Origin: GCA-2733415 sp965178635
GTDB taxonomy: Bacteria; Bacteroidota; Bacteroidia; Flavobacteriales; Flavobacteriaceae
Reading direction: 5' to 3'
NCBI GenBank assembly: GCA_965178635.1
Contig: CBCXVT010000020.1
Location: 14,510 to 78,509 of the forward strand
DNA: 64,000 nucleotides
Shown: positions 18,827-28,982 of the stretch, piece by piece
Numbering within the stretch: the stretch's first letter is position 1
Layout: the number at the start of each line of letters is the position of its first letter
Program-made: the position numbers and the translations under genes
The notes under the pieces: model-generated
The model's database searches: none
What the model was told of the DNA's origin: nothing
What the model saw: the letters and a program-made list of their open reading frames with translations, nothing else

Positions 18827-19894
18827 ATGGAAAAAATAAAACTATATTATCCATACAATCACTATAATAAGGAGTACAGGTCGCATGTGTTCCCCTTATT
18901 AAAACCCTTTTTTAAACCTAAAGAGTTTACAGATCAACAACGCATAAAACTATATGGGGTATCAGAACAAGACTTTAGTTTTGTAAATGAACTTGAACAT
19001 GCAACAGCGGTTATTTTACCAATGTCATGGGAGTACTACCTAATAACCAAACAAATTGATAAAGCCAAGAACCTCATAAAAATGTCTGCACAACACAACA
19101 AAAAGGTAATATTAGTATCTGTTGGTGACTATGGCTCAGTAATTCCTAAATACGATAATGTTGAGGTACTAAGAACAAGTGGCGAAAACCTTAAGTTAGA
19201 CAAAAATAATCATGGAATTCCAGTATTTATTGAAGACCCGATGCCACGCATCTACGGAAAAAATGAGATGAGTTCAAATTATGCCGTGCAACCAATAATA
19301 GGGTTCTGTGGACAAACCAATGCGGATATCACCAATGCTATAAAAGAAACAGTCAAAGTTGCTCTAAGAAACATAGCTTACTATGTGGGTGTTAACACAA
19401 ATGCACCTCAAAAAATACAGTCAACAACATACAATAGAAGCAAGACTTTAACTGTAATTAAGAAATCAAAAAGACTGACAGCTAATATTATTGAGCGTAA
19501 ACAGTATAGAGCTGGAGCGTGCAAAGAAACTGATCGTAAAAAAACAGAATTGGAGTTTTATGATAATATTGTGGGGTCTAATTATATAATTTGCATTAGA
19601 GGAGCAGGTAATTTTTCCGTACGTTTGTATGAAACCTTAGCAATGGGTAGAATACCTGTGTTTATTAATACAGATTGTTTAGTGCCGTTACCAGACCTAA
19701 TTGATTGGAAAAAACATATGGTGTGGGTTGAATTTGATCAACTACATAAACTTGAAGAAAAGATTATTGAGTTTCATAACAAGTTTACTGAAGAAGAATT
19801 CAAACAACTGCAATATGCAAACAGAGTACTTTGGAAAGATAAACTGACTTTAAAAGGTTTTTTTACATCATATTTAACAACAAGAAGGACGTAA
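18827..19894 (+). CDS. Exostosin-like (GT47-type) family protein
   Basis: The C-terminal half carries an exostosin-type signature: YIICIRGAGNFSVRLYETL followed by AMGRIPVFINTDCLVPLP and DLIDWKKHMVW. Eukaryotic exostosins polymerise heparan sulfate; bacterial relatives act in surface glycan synthesis. A TTG at 18818 would add three residues; ATG 18827 (MEKIKLYYPYN) is preferred. The protein has no signal peptide, so it acts in the cytoplasm. Together with the sulfotransferase at 15606 it suggests a glycosaminoglycan-like product, though that is inference. Confidence 0.75.
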   Translation: MEKIKLYYPYNHYNKEYRSHVFPLLKPFFKPKEFTDQQRIKLYGVSEQDFSFVNELEHATAVILPMSWEYYLITKQIDKAKNLIKMSAQHNKKVILVSVGDYGSVIPKYDNVEVLRTSGENLKLDKNNHGIPVFIEDPMPRIYGKNEMSSNYAVQPIIGFCGQTNADITNAIKETVKVALRNIAYYVGVNTNAPQKIQSTTYNRSKTLTVIKKSKRLTANIIERKQYRAGACKETDRKKTELEFYDNIVGSNYIICIRGAGNFSVRLYETLAMGRIPVFINTDCLVPLPDLIDWKKHMVWVEFDQLHKLEEKIIEFHNKFTEEEFKQLQYANRVLWKDKLTLKGFFTSYLTTRRT

Positions 19895-19897
19895 TCA

Positions 19898-21226
19898 GTG
19901 TTATTTAATTTTTTAAAATACATACAACCCACAAACTATTTTGCCCTATATAATAATCAAGGGCAATCAGTATGTCCTGTCATAGAAACACTCCCAAACA
20001 GCATATTGCAACAGTTAGTGCCAGATACTACATATATTAGTGAGCAAGCCAAACAATATGACCTCTCTTGGCAGGCCATTCAAAAAGGATATATTGGCAA
20101 TGCACCATGTTATACACAAACAAAAGCACTTCCTTTAACAGATGAATATGTGTTTATTAGAAAATATTTCAACCCACTTTGGGCAACTTATATTCTATGC
20201 ATAAGGGTGTTGAGTTTTAAAAATCCGTATAAAGAAATTAGAGCTTGGTATAAGAGCAGAGGTGTACAACGAAGCGCTTACTTAAAACACCCCATAACCG
20301 TTAAACAATGGGATAATTTTGAATCACCACTTTTAAAAGCACAGCCAAAAGTGAGTGTAGTAATCCCTACTTTAAATAGGTATGAGTATCTTAAAGATGT
20401 CATGCACGATTTAGAACAGCAAGACTATACTAATTTTGAGGTGATTGTAGTAGACCAATCGGAACCCTTTCAAGAGGAGTTTTATGCGAAGTTTAAATTA
20501 GATATTAATCTGATACATCAAGAAGAAAAAGCCTTATGGTTGGCGAGAAATACTGCTGTCAAACAATCTAAAGGAGATTTGTTGTTACTTTTTGATGATG
20601 ACAGTAGAATTGATATAGATTGGATTAGTAACCATGTCAAATGTTTAGACTTCTTTAATGCAGAAGTGTCATCTGGTGTATCGATTTCTGTTGTAGGAGC
20701 TGAGGTGCCAGAAAATTATGCGTTTTTCAGACGATCGGATCAAATAGATACTGGTAATGTACTCATTAAAAAAGAGGTCTTTAAATCGATAGGCTTATTT
20801 GATAGGCAGTTTGAAAAGCAACGCATGGGTGACGGAGAATTTGGACTGAGAGCGCATATACATGGCATGTTAAATGTTTCAAATCCTTACGCGAAACGCC
20901 TACATTTAAAAGTTGGAACCGGAGGCTTAAGACAAATGGGAAGTTGGGACGGTTTTAGACCCAAAAAATGGTTCGGACCACGACCTGTACCATCGGTGGT
21001 GTATTTATATAGAAACTATTTCGGAAATCACAGAACTCGATTAGCTTTGTTAAAAACGGTGCCGCCGTCCATCATGCCATACCGATATAAAGCAAATAAA
21101 AAACTAATGCTTTTAGGTGGTATAGTTTCAGTAGTCATTTTGCCACTAATTATGATTCAGGTGCTTAAGTCGTGGACTTTAGCAAGTGAGAAATTAAAAC
21201 AAGGGGCATTAATTGATAAATTGTAA
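19898..21226 (+). CDS. Large family 2 glycosyltransferase with N-terminal extension
   Basis: A 442-residue protein that begins at GTG 19898. The first roughly 145 residues are a variable extension. The GT2 domain follows: VSVVIPTLNRYEYLKDVM, VIVVDQS and the metal site LLLFDDDSRIDIDW, then GDGEFGLRAH as the general-base region. Near the C-terminus is a hydrophobic stretch (LLGGIVSVVILPLIMIQVL) that may anchor it to the inner membrane. It is three bases after the exostosin-like gene. Confidence 0.82.
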   Translation: MLFNFLKYIQPTNYFALYNNQGQSVCPVIETLPNSILQQLVPDTTYISEQAKQYDLSWQAIQKGYIGNAPCYTQTKALPLTDEYVFIRKYFNPLWATYILCIRVLSFKNPYKEIRAWYKSRGVQRSAYLKHPITVKQWDNFESPLLKAQPKVSVVIPTLNRYEYLKDVMHDLEQQDYTNFEVIVVDQSEPFQEEFYAKFKLDINLIHQEEKALWLARNTAVKQSKGDLLLLFDDDSRIDIDWISNHVKCLDFFNAEVSSGVSISVVGAEVPENYAFFRRSDQIDTGNVLIKKEVFKSIGLFDRQFEKQRMGDGEFGLRAHIHGMLNVSNPYAKRLHLKVGTGGLRQMGSWDGFRPKKWFGPRPVPSVVYLYRNYFGNHRTRLALLKTVPPSIMPYRYKANKKLMLLGGIVSVVILPLIMIQVLKSWTLASEKLKQGALIDKL

Positions 21227-21241
21227 TGGACTAATTTAGAG

Positions 21242-21775
21242 ATGAGACAACTTAACTACTTCACATATGATGTCAAGCGCATGCTCGGTAAACACAAGAT
21301 ACGCATTCTGTATGTTTGGTTAAGCAGGTCGTTTTGGGGAATCTTATTATACAGAATAGAGCGAAGCTTGTTTCTAATCTTTGGAAAATGGTATAGCTAT
21401 TTTAGGGTGCCGTTTGTACCATTAATTAATCTCATACAAGCCTATTCTAATATTGATATTCACTACAAAGCAGTTATAAAAGGCGGTATTTCTATTTTAC
21501 ATCCATCCGTAGGTATCGTAATTTCTGGCCAGAGTAGTATAGGTGAAAATTTAACGCTAACCGGTGGGAATGTAATTGGTGTGCATAAAAAATGTGAGCC
21601 TGGAACATTTGTAATAGGTGATGGTTGTACTTTAGGGGCAAACGCAACAATTATTGGGCCGTTAAAGCTTGGAGATAAGATTACAGTAGGTGCAGCTGCA
21701 TGTGTAGTAAAGGATTGTTTAAAAAAGCAGACAGTACTAATGGGTGTGCCAGCAAAACCAAAGGACGAGATATAA
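21242..21775 (+). CDS. Serine O-acetyltransferase-type hexapeptide acetyltransferase
   Basis: The 177-residue protein shows left-handed beta-helix hexapeptide repeats: IKGGISILHPSVGIVIS, IGENLTLTGGNVIG, IGDGCTLGANATIIG and LKLGDKITVGAAACVV, ending MGVPAKP. This matches the CysE/WcaB-like group used to O-acetylate polysaccharide sugars with acetyl-CoA. The N-terminal 70 residues are a family-typical helical region. It sits inside the glycosyltransferase run, which favours glycan O-acetylation over cysteine biosynthesis. Confidence 0.8.
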   Translation: MRQLNYFTYDVKRMLGKHKIRILYVWLSRSFWGILLYRIERSLFLIFGKWYSYFRVPFVPLINLIQAYSNIDIHYKAVIKGGISILHPSVGIVISGQSSIGENLTLTGGNVIGVHKKCEPGTFVIGDGCTLGANATIIGPLKLGDKITVGAAACVVKDCLKKQTVLMGVPAKPKDEI

Positions 21776-21776
21776 T

Positions 21777-22838
21777 ATGAAAATAATACAAGTCATAGAT
21801 AAACTAGCAGTTGGAGGCGCAGAACGTGTAGCTGTAGATTTATCGGTATTACTTTCACAAAATAAGGAGGTATCTGTCGCTTTTCTATGTTTGCTTGAAC
21901 CGTCAATTCTTGACAAAGAGTTATTGGAGGCAAACATACCGGTTAATTATTTAAAACGACAAAATAAATACAACCCGTTTACAGTATATAAACTGTATAA
22001 AATTCTTAACAACTATGACATCTGTTCATGTGCATTCTCGTCATGTGTTACGCTATGTTGGTTTGTTGTTATTTCCAATGTTTAAAAGAAAGTTTAAACT
22101 TGTTCTTCATGATCATTATGGTCAAATAGATACCGATACTTCTGTGTCAAAATATGTAAAGTTCTGTATAAAAAAATCAGCTGCTTATATAGGTGTGAGC
22201 AAGTCTTTAACTACATGGGCGGTTAAAAATCAGCTGAATGCAAAGGTAACTTTGTTAAGTAATATTGTAAGGTTACAAAAGGAGCAGATATTGAAGACGT
22301 CAAAAGGAACTCTTGTAGCCATTGGTAATTTTAGACCTCAGAAAAATTATGAGTTTTTATGCCATTTATTATCGGCGTTACCAGAGCATATCACACTAGA
22401 TATCCTATGGGAATAGTGTAGATAATGAGTATTATACTAAAATAGTAGACCTAGTGACAGAACTAAATATAACGTCACGTGTAAACATTATAGTTGGAGA
22501 GAATTCACCGCAAAAGTTACTTTGTAATTACAAATTGGCTGTACATTGTGCAGAGTCAGAAACCGGCCCTCTTGTTGCTATTGAATATTTATCGCAAGAA
22601 TTGCCAGTTATCATGTATCAAACTGGTGAAGTAGCTGAAACAATATCAGCATACTCTTCAGAATTGCTAATGAATGATTTTGAGATATCCCAATTGGGTC
22701 TCAATGATAGAACTGTTATTAACTGACAATTCAAAACGAGTTGCTTTAAGTAAATTGGGAAAGAAAATATATGAAGAGCAATATTCAGAAGAAAATTACA
22801 CTCAAAAATGTCTAGATATATACCAACATATTCTAAAC
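21777..22838 (+). pseudogene. Frameshifted family 4 glycosyltransferase
   Basis: The start is intact (MKIIQVIDKLAVGGAERVA, the GT4 glycine-rich loop). The frame is then lost near 22013, near 22396 (an extra C before TATGGG) and near 22695. The pieces joined give a full GT4: KLVLHDHYGQID, AIGNFRPQKNYEFL, then ESETGPLVAIEYLSQELPVI in the E-x7-E region and a C-terminal helix ending about 22838. The stop codon is also lost, so the last piece runs into the following remnant. At least three shifts argue for decay over a single read error. Confidence 0.8.
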
Positions 22839-23954
22839 TTCTTAGTGGTTTCAGACACGAGTATGTGTCAAGATAAAGATAACCAATATGCATTTGGTCC
22901 TGTTGTAAAAGAGCTAGAGGCTTTAACGGCTTTTAAAACAATTGTTTGGATAGGGTTTAACCGAGGAGGTATTGGACAAAATAAGTCTTTAGTACAACTA
23001 AAAAAAGGAAACATCAAGTTGATTTTACTGCCTTCAAGTGGAGGGCATAATGTTTTACATAAGGCCTTTGTTCTGTTGTTATATCCTTTATATTGTTTTG
23101 TTATTTTAAAAGAAGTACTATCATCAAAATACATACATGTAAGAGCGCCTTCAAATCCAGCTGTAATAACAATGGTTTTATCGTGGTGTTTTCCGACCAA
23201 GAAATTTTGGTTTAAATATGCAGGAAATTGGGTAGGGGAAGCGTCTTGGTTTTACAAATGTCAACGGAAGTTGCTAAAGTATCTAGGAGCAAATTCTAAA
23301 GTAACTGTAAATGGCAATTGGGAAAATCAGTCCAAACACATTCTTGCCTTTGAAAATCCATGTTTTAAATCAAACGGATAGAATTAACGGTCAGCACATA
23401 TGTGAACAAAAGAAGATGTCTGATAAAATAAATTACTGCTTTGTAGGCGGAATGAATACCAATAAAGGAGTCGATAAAATTATCGAGGTGTTAGAGACGA
23501 TGGCTAAAAATGACAAATTTGGGACGTTCCATATAGTTGGTGGAGGAGAGCTGCTTGAGCCATTACAACTTAAGGCAAAGACATTTTCTCATAAAGTTGT
23601 ATTTCATGGGTTTTTAGCTAAAGATGACATATGTGAAGTTTACGAAAAATGCCATTATATTTGTTCTGCCATCAAAAAGTGAAGGGTTTCCTAAAGTTAT
23701 AGGAGAAGCAATGAACTATGGCTGTGTGCCAATTGTTTCTGATATTTCATGTATAGGGCAGTATGTACAACATAACACAAACAGGCTTGTTAATTCATCC
23801 AATAACCACACAACAATTACAAGAGCAATTAATGACGTCACTGTTTATAGAACAAAAACAGTTTAAAACAATGATGATGTACAATTATAATCTAGCAGAA
23901 AAATTTACATATGAATATTACGAAGAGAGAATAGTTAACGATATTTTTAATTAG
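22839..23954 (+). pseudogene. Second frameshifted glycosyltransferase, fused to the first
   Basis: This starts FLVVSDTSM and WIGFNRGGIGQNKS, typical of the N-terminal GT-B domain of a GT4 family. Breaks occur near 23380 (between ENPCF and INYCFVGG), near 23665 (FVLPSKSEGFPKVIGEAMN in a new frame) and near 23785. Joined, it is a nearly full-length transferase of about 365 residues without a start codon of its own. It directly continues the remnant upstream. Four or more lesions in 1.1 kb contrast with the intact genes on both sides. Confidence 0.78.
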
Positions 23955-23976
23955 AATTTGTTTACTTTTGAAAAAT

Positions 23977-25347
23977 ATGAGTCAACTCAAAAATAATAAT
24001 AAAGAATTGTTATTGATTGCACTACATGCTCTAATCGGGTTTGTAGTGTTTTTATTTAGACCAAGTTCGGTAGTTATTAATTTATTAATGATGGCTATTT
24101 TGTTTGTATATATATTCAAATCAAAGCATAAAACATTTGCTATATTAGTGTCTTGTGCATATGTTTCCTCTAGCGATGTGTTTTTTAGAATGACCAAAGG
24201 GTTAGTGTTTTATGAGTTACATAAATACCTACTTATAGCTTTTGTAATCATTGGCTTTTGTTATGAATTGCATAAAACAAAAGGTGGAGTATATGTTATA
24301 TACATGCTTCTGCTGTTATTTGGTATAGCTTTTACAGATTATAATATAGTAGAAAGTGCAAGGAAAATGATAGCGTTTAATTTAGGGGGGCCAATATCCT
24401 TAGGAATGGTTGCTTTGTATTGTTATAAAAAGCAGTTGCGATTAGAGACTTTGGTAAAGGTGCTTTTTTATGCTTTGTTGCCAGTAATCTCAATGGTTAT
24501 GTATTTGTTTTTATACACACCAAGTATAAAAGATTCCGTTACGGGAACGGCATCTAATTTTGCAACTTCAGGAGGTTTTGGTCCTAACCAAGTTGCAACA
24601 ATATTAGGCTTAGGAATGTTTATACTAATGACACGATTAATATTAAATAAAAATAAAGGGCTCTATTTTTATATTGAATTAGGACTATTATTATTGATAT
24701 CTTATCGAGGCTTAGTAACGTTTTCTAGAGGGGGGATGTTAACGGCTTTAATTGCAGTTCTGTTTTTTGTTTTATTAACCTTCGGAAAAGCAAAACAAAG
24801 TTTAAGAACTAAATTGGTAAAGATAATTTTTGTATTTGGGGTATTGGGTATAGGAGTATGGGGGTACGCATTATTTACAACATCAGGGTTAATAGAAAAC
24901 AGGTATTCGAATAAAAATGCTTTAGGCCAAGAAAAAGAAGATGTTTCAACAGGGAGATCAAGTTTGATTATGGTTGAAATAGAGGCATTTATGGAAGAAC
25001 CAGTATTTGGGATAGGAGTAGGTAAAAATAAACAATACAGGTTTGAGAAAACAGGAATTGAAGCAGCATCCCATAATGAAATTAGTAGATTGTTAGCTGA
25101 ACATGGCTCATTTGGAATTATAGCTTTTTTAATTTTATTTTTCACGCCTTTATTGTTAAGATTAGGTAATAGAAATAATATTTATTTTTATTCATTTTTC
25201 CTATTTTGGTTTTTAACAATCAATCATTCTTCTATGCGTATAGCTTTTCCTTCATTTATATATGGTTTAGCATTGCTAGATGTTACATATGAGACTAAAA
25301 AGAAAAAGATACCAAAGCATAGGCAACAACCAAAATTAGCGAGTTAA
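23977..25347 (+). CDS. Wzy-like polysaccharide polymerase / O-antigen ligase family membrane protein
   Basis: A roughly 456-residue integral membrane protein with about ten to twelve hydrophobic helices spread from residue 10 to 440 and a large loop near residues 305-370 that contains the O-antigen-ligase-type sequence HNEISRLLAEHGSFG. Such proteins join lipid-linked repeat units outside the inner membrane. A TTG at 23968 would add three residues; ATG 23977 is preferred. A TAnnTTTG box (TACTTTTG, 23963-23970) lies just upstream and could give a nearly leaderless transcript. The next gene overlaps by one base. Confidence 0.82.
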   Translation: MSQLKNNNKELLLIALHALIGFVVFLFRPSSVVINLLMMAILFVYIFKSKHKTFAILVSCAYVSSSDVFFRMTKGLVFYELHKYLLIAFVIIGFCYELHKTKGGVYVIYMLLLLFGIAFTDYNIVESARKMIAFNLGGPISLGMVALYCYKKQLRLETLVKVLFYALLPVISMVMYLFLYTPSIKDSVTGTASNFATSGGFGPNQVATILGLGMFILMTRLILNKNKGLYFYIELGLLLLISYRGLVTFSRGGMLTALIAVLFFVLLTFGKAKQSLRTKLVKIIFVFGVLGIGVWGYALFTTSGLIENRYSNKNALGQEKEDVSTGRSSLIMVEIEAFMEEPVFGIGVGKNKQYRFEKTGIEAASHNEISRLLAEHGSFGIIAFLILFFTPLLLRLGNRNNIYFYSFFLFWFLTINHSSMRIAFPSFIYGLALLDVTYETKKKKIPKHRQQPKLAS

Positions 25348-26354
25348 TGATTTTATATATCGGTAATAATCTATCACTTCCTAATAGCAATGTAACAACC
25401 TTACAATTGTTAACTAAATTATTAAAACAAGATGGGTATAAAGTGGTGTGTACATCATCAAAAACCAATCAAGTTTTACGATTGATTGATATGCTTTTTA
25501 GTGTAGTTAAATACCGAAATACAATTAATTACATATTAATAGATACGTATAGTACTAGGAATTTCTATTATGCTTTTTTATCAAGTCAATTAGCACGATT
25601 GTTAAACTTGAAATACATACCTATTCTACATGGAGGGAGTTTACCTAATAGGTTAACATCATCTCCTAAAATGTCACAAATGTTATTTGGTAATTCCTTT
25701 AGTAACATTGCACCGTCAAACTACTTGAAGAGTGAATTTAAAAAGCACGGATATGATTCAGATTATATTCCAAATATATTAGAGCTTGCAACTTATAATT
25801 TTAAAAGAAGAACAAATTTTCATCCAAAATTATTATATGTTAGAGCGCTACATAAGCTATACAATCCGAAAATGGCTATATATGTTCTAGCAGAATTAAA
25901 AAAAGAATACCCCAACGCAGAATTATGTATTGTAGGCCCCGATAAGGATGGTTCGTTAAACGAATGTAAAGAGTTAGCAATGCATTTAAAAGTGTCTGAT
26001 TCTGTTATTTTTAAAGGGTTATTGCTTAAGAAGCAGTGGCACAAATTATCAGAAAACTATGACATATTTATTAATACAACTACTGTAGATAATACTCCGA
26101 TAAGTGTAATGGAAGCTATGGCTTTAGGTTTACCTGTAGTATCTACTAATGTAGGAGGGATATCTTATTTAATTAAAGATGGGGAGTCAGGGGTTTTAGT
26201 AAAACCAAATGATGTATCTGAAATGGTCTTGGCAATTAAGAATGTGATATCTAATTCATTGCATTACAGTGGTGTAGCTTTTTCTGCAAGAAAAGAAGTA
26301 GAACGGTTTGATTGGAAAGTTGTTAAGGAACTCTGGAACAGGTTACTAAAATAA
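25347..26354 (+). CDS. Family 4 glycosyltransferase
   Basis: A 335-residue GT-B enzyme. YIPILHGGSLPNRL marks the N-terminal domain, LLYVRALHKLYNPKMA and IVGPDKDGS the donor domain, and NTTTVDNTPISVMEAMALG the E-x7-E region followed by STNVGGISYLI. It starts on the A of the preceding stop (TAATG), so it is translationally coupled to the polymerase. Confidence 0.88.
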   Translation: MILYIGNNLSLPNSNVTTLQLLTKLLKQDGYKVVCTSSKTNQVLRLIDMLFSVVKYRNTINYILIDTYSTRNFYYAFLSSQLARLLNLKYIPILHGGSLPNRLTSSPKMSQMLFGNSFSNIAPSNYLKSEFKKHGYDSDYIPNILELATYNFKRRTNFHPKLLYVRALHKLYNPKMAIYVLAELKKEYPNAELCIVGPDKDGSLNECKELAMHLKVSDSVIFKGLLLKKQWHKLSENYDIFINTTTVDNTPISVMEAMALGLPVVSTNVGGISYLIKDGESGVLVKPNDVSEMVLAIKNVISNSLHYSGVAFSARKEVERFDWKVVKELWNRLLK

Positions 26355-26410
26355 GGGCTATTTCTTTTAGAAATATTATATTAGCTCAAAAATAACAAGG
26401 AATATACATA

Positions 26411-27790
26411 ATGTCTGCCAAAACTAATATTCATTTTGAGTTATCAGAAAGGAAACTTTTGTTACGTATTTTAGACGTAATATTAGTCTTGTTTGGGTTA
26501 CATTTTGTAGGAACAATATTTGATTTTGACTACTTTACAATCAGTAAAGAAAAATGGATATGGTCTATAATATTAGGATTTTATATACTCTTTTTTGGAA
26601 CCATTTTTGAAATATATAATTTAAAAAAGGCAAGTAATTTTTTTAGCATCCTTAAAGGAATAGTGCTAACCTCATCAATAACTATTTTAGTTTATTTACT
26701 TACCCCATATTTTACCCCATCATTACCAGCAAGTAGAATTCAAATACTGTTTTTCTATTTATCCATGATGTGTTCAATGACCTTAGGAAGGTTGGCTTAT
26801 ATCTATTTTATTAACTCACCTAGATTTGTTAAAAATGTCATTTTAATAGCAGATGGTGATCGTGTAGAAGAAATAGAACAGAACTTATCTGCTGCAGATG
26901 TTAATTATAACATTAAATATGTTATTGATACAACTCAAAAAGGCAAAGGAATTCATGGTGAAAAAGAAGTTAATTCATCTAAATTGAAAGAAATAGTTAG
27001 TAAAGGAACTTATGAAATTGTAGTAACCAATAGCTCAAGTTTTTCATCAATAGAATTGTATAATGATTTGTTAGATGTTTTTAATCAAGGGCACATCATT
27101 AAAGAGTATTCTCAAGTATACGAAAACCTTTCAGGAAGAGTTTATGTAAACTTTAAAAATAATCAGTTATATAAACAATTTCCATTTAGTGAGCATAATG
27201 TAAAACCAGTATATAGATTAGTTCATCGTTTTTTTGATGTTGTAATAAGTTTAGTAGGACTATTGGCGCTTTTTGTGCTTGTTCCCTTTTTACTAGTTAT
27301 TAACTTACTAGCTAACAAAGGTCCCCTGTTATATACACAGGAACGAGTAGGTAAAAAAGGAAAACCGTTTAAAATATTTAAATTACGAAGTATGGTTGTA
27401 AATGCTGAAAAAGATGGAGCAGTTTGGGCAAAGAAAAACGATATGAGAATTACAGCTTTTGGTAAATTTTTGCGTAAAACACGTTTAGATGAATTCCCAC
27501 AGTTTTTGAATATCTTAAAAGGAGAAATGAGTGTTATTGGCCCAAGACCAGAACGCCCAATTTTTGTTGCTGAACTATCAAAAAAAATCCCTTTTTATCC
27601 TACAAGGCACATTATTAAACCTGGATTAACTGGTTGGGCTCAAGTAAACACAAGCTATGGAGCTTCAGTTGAAGATAGTTTAAAAAAACTACAATATGAT
27701 TTATACTATATAAAACACAGAAATGTTTTTTTAGATTTAAACATAGCTATAAAAACATTAAGTACAATAATTTTTTATAGAGGACAATAA
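26411..27790 (+). CDS. Exopolysaccharide polyprenyl glycosylphosphotransferase (WcaJ/WbaP-like)
   Basis: The 459-residue protein has four N-terminal membrane helices (about residues 15-130), a soluble CoA-binding-like middle, one more helix at about 275-300, and the catalytic bacterial sugar transferase domain: GKPFKIFKLRSMV, FLRKTRLDEFPQF, GEMSVIGPRPERP, PGLTGWAQVN and YDLYYIKHRN. It transfers a sugar-1-phosphate to undecaprenyl phosphate, the first committed step of capsule or EPS assembly. As the last gene of the run it closes the polysaccharide locus; the neighbour is convergent. Confidence 0.92.
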   Translation: MSAKTNIHFELSERKLLLRILDVILVLFGLHFVGTIFDFDYFTISKEKWIWSIILGFYILFFGTIFEIYNLKKASNFFSILKGIVLTSSITILVYLLTPYFTPSLPASRIQILFFYLSMMCSMTLGRLAYIYFINSPRFVKNVILIADGDRVEEIEQNLSAADVNYNIKYVIDTTQKGKGIHGEKEVNSSKLKEIVSKGTYEIVVTNSSSFSSIELYNDLLDVFNQGHIIKEYSQVYENLSGRVYVNFKNNQLYKQFPFSEHNVKPVYRLVHRFFDVVISLVGLLALFVLVPFLLVINLLANKGPLLYTQERVGKKGKPFKIFKLRSMVVNAEKDGAVWAKKNDMRITAFGKFLRKTRLDEFPQFLNILKGEMSVIGPRPERPIFVAELSKKIPFYPTRHIIKPGLTGWAQVNTSYGASVEDSLKKLQYDLYYIKHRNVFLDLNIAIKTLSTIIFYRGQ

Positions 27791-28966
27791 TTAATTGTTT
27801 TTAAAATAGTAGTTTAAATAACAATATCTAATTAGTAAGCTTGCAAATAAAGGAGTCATTGTTAATGAGAATTCTTCTACTTTAAAGCTCCATAAAGCAG
27901 CTTGTAATGCTAATAGTGAGGCTAATAGAGCAAAATAATCACCAAACCATTTTAATTTTAGTGTTGTCTTACGTAATATAAAAAACGCAACAAATAAGTT
28001 TGGAGCAAATGCCCATAGAACATTTAAGTTGTTAGCGGTTGTGTTATGATCTGTTGCTAACCAGAGTAGCAATACTAATACACCAAGTAGTCCTGATGTA
28101 AATAATAAGATAAAATCTAATGCTTTTGTACGTTTTTTGTTTTTATAGTCTTTATATGTAATGTATAAAATTAAGAATGAAGCTACCAAGAAAATAAATA
28201 AAGGGCTCAAAATGAGGTTTGAAGTATGGGCTCTAGAAGTGTTTTTTTTCAATAGAATAGAACTGTCCTTGATTAGTGGGTTATTGTTAATAGACGCATT
28301 ATTAAACGCTTTATAAATGTATTCTGGTAAAAACTGATACTCATTAGTAGTGGCTTTAACATCAATGACAGAACCTAAAGCTATATTAATACCAACACTA
28401 CCCCAGGTATTATAAGGCACATTGTTATTTATGAGTTGCCTCATTGTGTATGCAGTGGTAATATGATCATCTTTAAAAACAATCTGATTAGGAAATACAT
28501 CTTCTAAAACTGATCTTATTTTAGTAGCGCAATTATTATAAAAGAAATCATATTTATAGGATGCATTTTCAGGTTGTGCATTGTGTTCTAAAAAAGCGGT
28601 TAATTTTCTTTTTTGTAAAGTGCTTAAATTTAAAACCTGTTCACTAACAGCTCTATTTTCAGAGTAGTATGTCTCATAAAAATTAGAAAACCTATTTCTA
28701 CCAAGTTTATAAATCAACTTGCCTTTAGCAAAATTGGTGTAAAAATTTGGTGCATTAAAGTCAAACATTCCGTAGTTATACACTACGTCTAAATGATTAT
28801 AATCATCTTTAACTCTAAAAGCACTATGCCCAAAAGTACTATAAAGTTCCTCGCCCGGGCCACAAGTAAGTACACTAATTTCAACAGAATCTGAATAGGT
28901 AATGTGCTGAGAAAATGAAAGTTGACTCACTAATAAAATAAAGAAGAGTAGTGTTTTAGGTATCAT
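27791..28966 (-). CDS. DUF4105 (Lnb-type N-terminal periplasmic domain) membrane protein
   Basis: The 391-residue protein has a signal peptide (TLLFFILLVSQLSFSQ) and then the DUF4105 domain with VLTCGPGEELYSTFGHSAF, LIYKLGRNRF and NNCATKIRSVLED, in which Cys and His residues resemble an NlpC/P60-like active site. From about residue 250 on there are four or five membrane helices. The domain is common in Bacteroidetes; its function is not established. It shares convergent ends with the sugar transferase gene (one base apart) and follows the PorV/PorQ gene on the same strand. Confidence 0.82.
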   Translation of the reverse strand: MIPKTLLFFILLVSQLSFSQHITYSDSVEISVLTCGPGEELYSTFGHSAFRVKDDYNHLDVVYNYGMFDFNAPNFYTNFAKGKLIYKLGRNRFSNFYETYYSENRAVSEQVLNLSTLQKRKLTAFLEHNAQPENASYKYDFFYNNCATKIRSVLEDVFPNQIVFKDDHITTAYTMRQLINNNVPYNTWGSVGINIALGSVIDVKATTNEYQFLPEYIYKAFNNASINNNPLIKDSSILLKKNTSRAHTSNLILSPLFIFLVASFLILYITYKDYKNKKRTKALDFILLFTSGLLGVLVLLLWLATDHNTTANNLNVLWAFAPNLFVAFFILRKTTLKLKWFGDYFALLASLLALQAALWSFKVEEFSLTMTPLFASLLIRYCYLNYYFKNN

Positions 28967-28982
28967 TTTCTATCGGTAAAAA

